A stretch of DNA of 12,372 bases, from positions 1 to 12,372 of the forward strand of contig JAIHTM010000052.1 in the NCBI GenBank assembly GCA_022713905.1, given 5' to 3'. This stretch comes from Collinsella sp. Lineage in GTDB: Bacteria; Actinomycetota; Coriobacteriia; Coriobacteriales; Coriobacteriaceae. Made by a program: the position numbers and the translations under genes. Below are positions 7,155 to 12,372 of the stretch, one piece after another; within the stretch, counting starts at the first letter, position 1, and each line of letters opens with the position of its first letter. The notes under the pieces were generated by a model, which was not told where the DNA came from, searched no databases, and saw only the letters and a list, made by a program, of their open reading frames with translations.

Positions 7155-8356
7155 CGCTCAAGCTGGGCTAGCAGCTCCTCGACGACCTCGACGGCGTCCC
7201 CAACAACCTTGTACTGGGCAGCACCGAAAATGGGGGCATCCGGGTCCTCGTTGATGGCGATAATGCAGTCCGCCCCACCGATGCCGGCAAGATGCTGGAT
7301 GGCGCCCGAAACACCGATACTCACGAGAAGCTTGGGCGAAACCGATACGCCGGTCTGGCCAATCTGATGGCGATACTCCAACCAGCCGGCCTCCACGACA
7401 GGTCGCGTGCAGCCAAGCTCGGCCCCCAGAGCCTCGGCGAGCTTTCGCATCAGCGGTAGGTTTTTCTTGGAGCCAATGCCGCGGCCCACCACGACCAGAC
7501 GCTCGGCATCGGCGATCGAGGCCTGCTGCCCCCACTCCTCGACGGGAATCGAGATCTCGACACGAGCCTTAGCATCATCCGCAAGTGATATCTGAGTGAT
7601 CGTGCCGGAGCGGCCGTAGTCAAAGTCGGGCGCCTTAAAGATGCCGGGACGAACCGTTGCCATCTGGGGACGATGATTGGGGCAGACGATGGTGGCCATC
7701 AGGTTGCCGCCAAACGCCGGACGCGTCTGTTGCAGCAGCCCCGTCTCCGTATCCATCGAAAGCACGGTGCAGTCGGCCGTAAGGCCCGTCTGCAAGCGCA
7801 CGGCAACGCCGGGAGCCAACTCGCGCCCAAAAGCGGTCGCGCCGTACAGAATGGCCTCGGGCTTGCGCTCGGCCACCAAATCGCAGATCAGGCGGGCGTA
7901 GACCTCCGCGTCGTTTTGGCGCAGGCGCTCGTCGCGACAGACCATAACTTCGTCTGCACCGGCACAGACCAGATGCTCCAGCTCCCCAAGTGAGCTCTCG
8001 GGACCCATGCCGACCAGCGCCACCAAGCGGCAGCCGCGGGCATCGGCAAGCTCGCGCCCCTTGCCCATAAGCTCATAGGCCACAGAAGCCACCGTATCGT
8101 GCTCATCGGTCTGCACGAATACCCAAATGTCTCGATAGGCGCCAAGGTCCGCCACGCCAGTGGCCTCGTCACGCTCGATCGAGATAGCGTTGACGGGACA
8201 GGCGTCGACGCACCCGCCGCACAGAATGCAGCCGTCGGTTACGCGGGCGCAGCGGTTGGGCCGCTCGCCCTCCACCACAATGCCGCCCGAGGCGCAGGCG
8301 CGAACGCAGCGACCGCAGCCGATACAGGCTTCGCTATCGATAATCAGCCCGCTCAT
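7151..8356 (-). CDS. etfA: Electron transfer flavoprotein alpha subunit with N-terminal 2[4Fe-4S] ferredoxin domain
   Basis: Alpha subunit of an electron-transfer flavoprotein, 401 residues, longer than ordinary EtfA (about 320) because of an N-terminal ferredoxin domain. Two CxxCxxCxxxC motifs are present: Cys11/14/17/21 and Cys43/46/49/53, the second followed by Pro. The EtfA body follows, with the C-terminal FAD-binding region GRGIGSKKNLPLMRKLAEAL and the EtfA signature SGAIQHLAGIGGADCIIAIN at residues 350-369. Ferredoxin-tailed EtfA proteins such as LctC and CarE of Acetobacterium woodii belong to flavin-based electron bifurcating or confurcating complexes, in which the clusters are thought to exchange electrons with ferredoxin. 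The start ATG follows the etfB stop directly (TAGATG), with GAGGGG upstream. Last gene of the operon. Confidence 0.95.
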   Translation of the reverse strand: MSGLIIDSEACIGCGRCVRACASGGIVVEGERPNRCARVTDGCILCGGCVDACPVNAISIERDEATGVADLGAYRDIWVFVQTDEHDTVASVAYELMGKGRELADARGCRLVALVGMGPESSLGELEHLVCAGADEVMVCRDERLRQNDAEVYARLICDLVAERKPEAILYGATAFGRELAPGVAVRLQTGLTADCTVLSMDTETGLLQQTRPAFGGNLMATIVCPNHRPQMATVRPGIFKAPDFDYGRSGTITQISLADDAKARVEISIPVEEWGQQASIADAERLVVVGRGIGSKKNLPLMRKLAEALGAELGCTRPVVEAGWLEYRHQIGQTGVSVSPKLLVSIGVSGAIQHLAGIGGADCIIAINEDPDAPIFGAAQYKVVGDAVEVVEELLAQLER

Positions 8357-9172
8357 CTATGCCATCCCCTCAATAATCTTGGCAAGTTTTACCGCCTGCT
8401 CGGACGCCGTTCCCTCAACGGCCTCGCACGTTTGGTCACGGTCGGGCACAAACGAGCGCACGACCTGCGTCGGTGATCCGGCAAGGCCGCAACGCGAGGG
8501 ATCGGCGTTTACGTCGGCAGCGCTGGCCACACGCACGTCTGCATCCTCGGCCGCGCGAATACCGGCAATACTCGGCATGCGCAGCTGGCCAATCTCCTTG
8601 GCGGTCGTCATCGCACACGGCATCTCCAGGTACACCGTCTCCTCGCCGGCATCGCAGCCGTGGACGAGCGCCAGCGAGCCACACGTCGTAAATCCCGCGC
8701 TCTGCACACAGCTCACGTCGGTCACGCAGGGGACCCCAAAGGCGCCGGCCAGCTCGGGGCCGATCTGGGCCGTATCGCCGTCCACTGCCATCTTGCCGCA
8801 GATGAGCAGGTCAAAGACCTCATCGAGTGCCTCGATGCCGCATTTGAGGGCATAGGTGGTGGCTAGGGTATCGGCACCTGCAAAGGCGCGATCGGTTAGC
8901 AGCAGCGCGTCGTCGGCGCCACGGGCGATGCAGTCGCGCAGCAGCGCTTCGGTCGCGGGAATACCCATCGACACCACCGTCACGCGCACATCCATGCCAA
9001 AGCCGATAAAGTCGTCCTTGAGCGCCAGCGCGCACTCCAGGGCGCTCGCATCAAAGGGATTGATGACCGCCTGCTTGCCGTCGCGCACAATGGTATTGGT
9101 CTTGGGGTCCATCTTGACCTCGGTGCTACCCGGCACCGCCTTGACGCACACCACCATATGGAAATCACTCAT
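8357..9172 (-). CDS. etfB: Electron transfer flavoprotein beta subunit
   Basis: Beta subunit partner of the downstream EtfA, 271 residues. In bifurcating Etfs this subunit binds NAD(H) and the bifurcating FAD. Visible features are the N-terminal CVKAVPGSTEVKMDP, the INPFDASALECAL stretch common to EtfB proteins, and DGDTAQIGP at residues 131-139, the flavin-binding stretch also found in bifurcating EtfB proteins. The start is ambiguous: a GTG at 9178 overlaps the stop of the upstream dehydrogenase as GTGA, but the Shine-Dalgarno is only 3 bases from it. The ATG at 9172 has 9 bases of spacing and is preferred. Either way the gene is translationally coupled to its upstream neighbour. Confidence 0.95.
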   Translation of the reverse strand: MSDFHMVVCVKAVPGSTEVKMDPKTNTIVRDGKQAVINPFDASALECALALKDDFIGFGMDVRVTVVSMGIPATEALLRDCIARGADDALLLTDRAFAGADTLATTYALKCGIEALDEVFDLLICGKMAVDGDTAQIGPELAGAFGVPCVTDVSCVQSAGFTTCGSLALVHGCDAGEETVYLEMPCAMTTAKEIGQLRMPSIAGIRAAEDADVRVASAADVNADPSRCGLAGSPTQVVRSFVPDRDQTCEAVEGTASEQAVKLAKIIEGMA

Positions 9173-9174
9173 CT

Positions 9175-10776
9175 TCACGCGCCCCCTTTCTGGACGAGTT
9201 CATCCAAGAGCTTCTCCGTAAACAGGTTGCCGCGACCCAGCTGGCCGGCAGGGTCGAGCTGGAGTTTGAGACGCGCCGACTCGACCATGGCCTCGTGGCC
9301 GTACATCGTCTCCAAGAAGCCCGCCTTGATCTTGCCGACGCCGTGCTCGGCAGAAACGGCACCGCCCATGGCCGTGACCTCGGAAGCCCACTGGGCAAAG
9401 AGTTCTCCACCACGACGGTAGTCTTGCGCGTCGCGCGGCAGGATGTTCACATGCAGATGGTTGTTCCCGATGTGTCCCCAGGCAGCAGACTCAAGCCCGC
9501 TTTCGGCCAGCGTGCGGCGATAGAGGGCCACGACATCGGCCAAGCGTGCGTTGGGCACCGACATGTCCGAGCCCAGCTTGGTGATAGTGGGGTCGGTGCG
9601 GCGGCGCTCGTCGATAAGCATATTGACGCTCTCGGGCACCGCATGGCGGAAGAATCGCTGGCATTCGCGATCGACCTCGGTACGCGCGACCCAGGTCGCG
9701 TCGTCGCGGCCACCTGCAAGCTCCAGCACCCAACCCAAGTGATACAGCTCCTCGGTCGCTTGGGCCTCGTCGTCGCAGTCGAGCTCCACGTAGACGCAGA
9801 CCTTGGCCTCTTTGTCGAGCGCCGGCAGCGAGGCAAACGCCGTCGACTGCTCGCGCTGGCGGCGTAGGATATCCAAAGCCCCAGCATCAAAATACTCGAT
9901 GGCAGCCGCATGGAACAGGACGGGGCGCACGGAATCGGTGAAGGACACGGCCTTGTCTTCGCTATCGAAGAAGCAACTGACGCCCCAAACGACCGCAGGC
10001 GCCGCCTGCAGGGCAATCTCGAGCTCCGTGATGACGCCGAGCGTGCCGCAGGCGCCGATAAAGAGGTCGATGGCATCCATGTCGTCCGCGACGAAATAGC
10101 CCGAAGCGTTTTTGGTCTCGGGCATGATATAGCCGGGAAGATCGAGCTCGAGCGCACGGCCTTCCGCTGTCGCAAGTGACAGGTGGCGACCCTGGGCAAA
10201 AACCTCGCCGCGCTGAAGCTCGACCAGGTCGCCATCGGTCAGCGCGACGTGAAGACCCGTGATGTGGGGGCGCATGGGACCGTAAGCGTAGCTACGGGCG
10301 CCAGAGGCGTTGCATGCCGCCATACCGCCCAAGCAGGCAGATGCCTCGGTGGGATCGGTGGGAAAGAACTGCTCGGGGGCTTCTTGAAATTCCTCGTAAG
10401 CCTTAAGCGAAGCCTGGTCCCAGCCTGTGGTCGGGAGCATCTTCTTGCCCAGCTGCTTGCGCAGCTCGGACAGCACGACGCCGGGCTCAACACGCAAGAG
10501 AAAGTGGCCCTCGTCATCGCGGCGAAGGCCAAGGTAGCGATTCATACGGGAGGTATTGAGGATGTGGCCGCCATGGGGCACGGCGCCGGCGGCAAGACCG
10601 GTCCGGGCGCCCTGAACCGTTACCGAGACACGCTCGGCATGGAGCTGCCGCAGGATGGCGCAAGCCTCGCCTTCCGATGTTGGAAACGAAATGCTCGAGG
10701 CCTCGCCCGACGAGCGAGACTCGTCGCGACCGTATTCCTCGAACTCATCGGTGAAGGGTTTGATGGTTGCAGACAT
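9175..10776 (-). CDS. FAD-linked 2-hydroxyacid (lactate) dehydrogenase, GlcD/LctD-like
   Basis: Soluble flavoprotein predicted to oxidise a 2-hydroxyacid, most likely lactate to pyruvate, and pass electrons to the Etf encoded next. 533 residues. An N-terminal FAD_binding_4 (PCMH-type) domain starts about residue 30 (FPTSEGEACAILRQL, VTVQGARTGLAAGAVP) and includes GGMAACNASGARSYAYG. The C-terminal FAD-oxidase domain carries GHIGNNHLHVNI (about 434-445) and SAEHGVGKIKAGF (about 475-487), and ends with DPAGQLGRGNLF. ATG at 10776 is chosen for GGAG (10783-10786) 6 bases upstream; GTG at 10788 is the alternative. It is the first gene of an operon with etfB and etfA. Context favours a role like LctD of Acetobacterium woodii; glycolate or 2-hydroxyglutarate remain possible, and the protein is somewhat longer than typical GlcD. 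Confidence 0.9.
   Translation of the reverse strand: MSATIKPFTDEFEEYGRDESRSSGEASSISFPTSEGEACAILRQLHAERVSVTVQGARTGLAAGAVPHGGHILNTSRMNRYLGLRRDDEGHFLLRVEPGVVLSELRKQLGKKMLPTTGWDQASLKAYEEFQEAPEQFFPTDPTEASACLGGMAACNASGARSYAYGPMRPHITGLHVALTDGDLVELQRGEVFAQGRHLSLATAEGRALELDLPGYIMPETKNASGYFVADDMDAIDLFIGACGTLGVITELEIALQAAPAVVWGVSCFFDSEDKAVSFTDSVRPVLFHAAAIEYFDAGALDILRRQREQSTAFASLPALDKEAKVCVYVELDCDDEAQATEELYHLGWVLELAGGRDDATWVARTEVDRECQRFFRHAVPESVNMLIDERRRTDPTITKLGSDMSVPNARLADVVALYRRTLAESGLESAAWGHIGNNHLHVNILPRDAQDYRRGGELFAQWASEVTAMGGAVSAEHGVGKIKAGFLETMYGHEAMVESARLKLQLDPAGQLGRGNLFTEKLLDELVQKGGA
9182..9189 (-). promoter_or_regulatory. Ribosome binding site that decides the etfB start
   Basis: AAAGGGGG on the minus strand lies inside the last codons of the dehydrogenase gene. 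It is 3 bases from the GTG at 9178 and 9 bases from the ATG at 9172, so the ATG is the better start. Confidence 0.6.
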
Positions 10777-11121
10777 GCAGAACTCCACTTTAGCTAACTA
10801 CAGTGTTTGCAGGGAGATGTTACCGCATCGTTTCGTTGACGTGTTCGAGACCGTCTCCATAATTGAGGATTTTTACGTTCGCGCAATTCGGCGAGCGGCC
10901 GCTAGATCTCGGCAGGCGATGTTTTTGACACATATCGCTTTGCCGCCAACGATCGCGAAATTGGCACTCAAAAAATGTTGAAGTATTTTTTACCACCTAT
11001 TACCTGCGGTGATGCAAATCCGTCAAGCATTTGGTCAGCTTTTGGTCAAGTAGTGGCTGATACGGTCGGCATCGACAGCCAAACCGAGAGAAGTTTTGGC
11101 CCCAGAAGCAGGGAGGTTCCC
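10777..11121 (+). other. 345-base divergent intergenic region
   Basis: No convincing gene here. It must hold the promoters of the dehydrogenase-etfB-etfA operon (leftward) and of the gene at 11122 (rightward). It is visibly more AT-rich than its surroundings, especially 10921-11050. Elements seen: a short inverted repeat GAGAC-C-GTCTC at 10847-10857; a TTGACA at 10925-10930 without a good -10; a run of A at 10970-10975 and of T at 10985-10991; and two copies of TTTGGTCA 11 bases apart. A plus-strand frame stays open from ATG 10975 into the next gene, but that ATG has no ribosome site and the codons lack the G/C third-position preference of the real genes. Confidence 0.6.
11030..11048 (+). repeat. 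Two direct repeats of TTTGGTCA, 11 bases apart
   Basis: TTTGGTCA occurs at 11030-11037 and again at 11041-11048. The 11-base period is about one helical turn, which suits a regulator binding as a tandem pair on one face of the DNA. It lies 74 bases before the ATG of the small acidic protein. No known regulator is matched. Confidence 0.4.
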
Positions 11122-11418
11122 ATGGCATATTACTGGCCCCAGTACGGCGTCGCCATCGAAGTCGACGACGATCCCTATCTCCTGCCTTTCGACGAAGAGG
11201 CATTCCCCGATACGGCGGTCTACCACGTCACCACCGATGTGATCTGCGACCCCGAGTCGTTCTCGGCGCTCGCTCACCACATCGCACGCATCCACGACAT
11301 CGAGCTCCCTCCCGACTTCGATGAACTCATCTACTCGCGCCGCCTGATGCTTCACATGCTCTTTGGAGCGGACCCGTCCACGTTCGCACGCGTCTACACC
11401 ACCAAGGACGCCGCATGA
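11122..11418 (+). CDS. Small acidic hypothetical protein
   Basis: 98 residues, no signal peptide or membrane segment, strongly acidic in the first half (EVDDDPYLLPFDEEAFPD). I do not recognise it with confidence. The pattern YGVAIEVDDDP...FPDTAVYHVTTDVI loosely recalls the core of DUF559/Vsr-type endonuclease-like proteins (IEVDG..., then VxRfT...), but the usual catalytic lysine and the histidine after IEVDG are absent; if related it would be an inactive, shortened version. The ATG at 11122 has GGGAGG (11111-11116) 5 bases upstream. Its TGA overlaps the ATG of the next gene (ATGA), so the two are translationally coupled, which suggests a joint role with the membrane protein. Confidence 0.8.
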   Translation: MAYYWPQYGVAIEVDDDPYLLPFDEEAFPDTAVYHVTTDVICDPESFSALAHHIARIHDIELPPDFDELIYSRRLMLHMLFGADPSTFARVYTTKDAA

Positions 11419-11924
11419 GTGCGAAGAAGTTGCCCCGATTCGCGAGTCCGGGGTATCGCAAGAAACCCATCGCTGTCTGCTTGGCTATCGCCTGCGCCCT
11501 CGTCGCCGTAGGCTTGTACGCCTGGCAGTCGCAGCCCGTACCCGAAGCGGGTGCCTCGGTCACGACGGCCGAGGGCAAATCGCGCCAAGAGATCCAAGAT
11601 GAGCTCGACGCCATCGTCCGCGACAACATGATGACGATCTCGGTCGCGCCGGTCGCCCAGTTGCAGGAGGGCGGCAAGTTGCGCGTCAACGTGCAAAACG
11701 TCCAGGACAACAAGTTTCCCCAGCGATTCCGCGTCATCCAAAACGACGAGACCATTTATGAGTCCGGCATCGTCGAAACCGGCAAGACGGTTGAGACGTG
11801 TCCCGCCGGCGACATCGAGGAAGGCGAAGCGTATATCGAAATCCAGGCACTCGACACCAAGACCCATGACAACCACGGCAATCCGACGCGCGTCAAGGTC
11901 CGGGTGGAACAGGCCGAGAACTAG
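11415..11924 (+). CDS. Single-pass membrane protein with beta-rich extracytoplasmic domain
   Basis: 169 residues. A basic N-terminus (MSAKKLPRFASPGYRKKP) is followed by one hydrophobic helix at about residues 19-36 (IAVCLAIACALVAVGLYAW), then an outer domain. That domain starts with a short helix (SRQEIQDELDAIVRDNMM) and continues with alternating strands (MTISVAPVAQL, KLRVNVQNVQ, RFRVIQNDETIYESGIV, AYIEIQALDT, RVKVRVEQ), as in an Ig-like or beta-sandwich fold. From memory, similar EIQ.ELD...MM.IS proteins with IYxSGxIxPG occur in gut Firmicutes beside secreted beta-rich proteins; I know of no assigned function. AAGGA (11404-11408) lies 6 bases before the ATG, which overlaps the upstream stop. 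Probable partner of the secreted protein that follows. Confidence 0.85.
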   Translation: MSAKKLPRFASPGYRKKPIAVCLAIACALVAVGLYAWQSQPVPEAGASVTTAEGKSRQEIQDELDAIVRDNMMTISVAPVAQLQEGGKLRVNVQNVQDNKFPQRFRVIQNDETIYESGIVETGKTVETCPAGDIEEGEAYIEIQALDTKTHDNHGNPTRVKVRVEQAEN

Positions 11925-11977
11925 CCCCTAACGCCCGCTGCGTCATTGCGCGCAGTCACCAACACTCGTCCAATCAT

Positions 11978-11994
11978 CGCGGGGACGGCCCGCG
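11978..11994 (+). repeat. GC-rich hairpin before the secreted-protein gene
   Basis: CGCGGG (11978-11983) and CCCGCG (11989-11994) form a six-pair all-GC stem with a 5-base loop, ending about 10 bases before the Shine-Dalgarno of the gene at 12015. No T-run follows, so it is not a normal terminator. It could protect or mark a processed mRNA end ahead of a highly expressed secreted protein. Confidence 0.45.
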
Positions 11995-12014
11995 GCGAAT
12001 AGAAAGGAACGACC

Positions 12015-12372
12015 ATGGACATCACCAGGAACATGAACGGAGCCAGAGCGCTCGTCGTGGGCGCAGGACTGGCGCTCGCACTCGCAATGGGCGCGGCGCC
12101 GACGCCAGCCATGGCAGCCGGGCGCGTTGGAACCACGAAGGTAATGGTCAGAACCGAGATCGACAACGTTAATTTCAAAGTTCCGACGGTTATTCCGTTC
12201 GTCGCCAAGGCCGACGGCACGCTTCAGGGCCCCTCAGAAGATGCAACCACCATCGACAACCTTTCGGCCTACGGCATCCATGTCACCAACATGAAGATCG
12301 ACGCCATGAACACCTGGACCATTGCCGCCGACGCCAAGACCGGATCCGCACAGAACTCCATCGACTTTAAGG
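12015..12372 (+). CDS. Secreted beta-rich surface protein, N-terminal part (3' end outside window)
   Basis: 119 residues are visible and the frame is open to the right edge. A classical Sec signal peptide is evident: MDITRNMNGARALV, a hydrophobic core LALALAMGAAP, and a likely cleavage after AMA (about residue 34). No lipobox is present. The mature part (TTKVMVRTEI, VNFKVPTVIPFVAKADGTL, NLSAYGIHVTNMKIDAMNTWTIAADA) looks like consecutive beta-strands. Its pattern of VP..IPF...DGTL.GPS followed by I.N.S...IHV..... recalls, from memory, uncharacterised secreted proteins of gut Firmicutes and Coriobacteria. AAAGGA (12003-12008) lies 6 bases before the ATG. It lies 90 bases after the membrane-protein gene on the same strand, probably in the same transcript. 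Any cell-wall anchor would be beyond the edge. Confidence 0.85.
   Translation, partial: MDITRNMNGARALVVGAGLALALAMGAAPTPAMAAGRVGTTKVMVRTEIDNVNFKVPTVIPFVAKADGTLQGPSEDATTIDNLSAYGIHVTNMKIDAMNTWTIAADAKTGSAQNSIDFK

Noticed and set aside
9447..10235. Open 262-codon minus-strand frame inside the dehydrogenase gene
   Set aside because: It is a shifted reading of the same strand, rich in S, A, R and P as expected for frame-shifted high-GC coding DNA; the real frame has clear FAD-oxidase motifs.
10655..10981. Plus-strand frame running from inside the dehydrogenase gene into the intergenic gap
   Set aside because: It starts antisense within the dehydrogenase, lacks a ribosome site, and has no recognisable features.
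10975..11121. Upstream in-frame extension of the 98-residue protein to the ATG at 10975
   Set aside because: No Shine-Dalgarno at 10975, codons lack the G/C third-position preference, and GGGAGG sits perfectly before the ATG at 11122.

Overview
The window is GC-rich (roughly 60% by eye), densely coded bacterial DNA with strong G/C preference at third codon positions and mostly short intergenic gaps. Gene content (a long PurL with a fused glutaminase domain, a ferredoxin-tailed EtfA/EtfB pair beside a GlcD-type dehydrogenase, AzlCD, a KdgT permease, a membrane GGDEF protein) and codon style fit an anaerobic gut actinobacterium of the Coriobacteriia, most likely Collinsella or a close relative. 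That assignment is from recall, not from a search. I see no RNA genes, CRISPR arrays, insertion sequences or phage genes.

Layout, left to right. (1) 1-1571, plus: the C-terminal 522 residues of phosphoribosylformylglycinamidine synthase (purL), closed by a strong intrinsic terminator at 1609-1645. (2) 1671-2606, plus: an EamA/DMT-family membrane exporter. (3) 2706-3848, minus: a diguanylate cyclase with about seven membrane segments, preceded by a short region unusually rich in inverted repeats. (4) 4037-5059, minus: a KdgT-type 2-keto-3-deoxygluconate permease. (5) 5210-6215, minus: azlC-azlD, a two-subunit branched-chain amino acid exporter. (6) 6342-7154, plus: an HD-domain phosphohydrolase whose stop codon shares a CTAG with the convergent etfA gene. 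(7) 7151-10776, minus: a tight three-gene operon of FAD-linked 2-hydroxyacid (lactate) dehydrogenase, etfB and etfA, the last with an N-terminal two-cluster ferredoxin domain. (8) 10777-11121: a 345-base region without a convincing gene, holding the divergent control regions. (9) 11122 to the right edge, plus: a small acidic cytosolic protein, a single-pass membrane protein with a beta-rich outer domain, and the start of a secreted protein.

Two regions deserve attention. The operon at 7151-10776 has the parts of an electron-confurcating lactate dehydrogenase like LctBCD of Acetobacterium woodii, but in the order dehydrogenase-etfB-etfA and with no lactate permease or racemase beside it. It would let the cell oxidise lactate with NAD+ at the expense of reduced ferredoxin. 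The cluster starting at 11122 looks like the beginning of an uncharacterised cell-surface system: translationally coupled small genes, a membrane-anchored protein and a signal-peptide-bearing beta-rich protein cut by the window edge. No function can be assigned from sequence alone.
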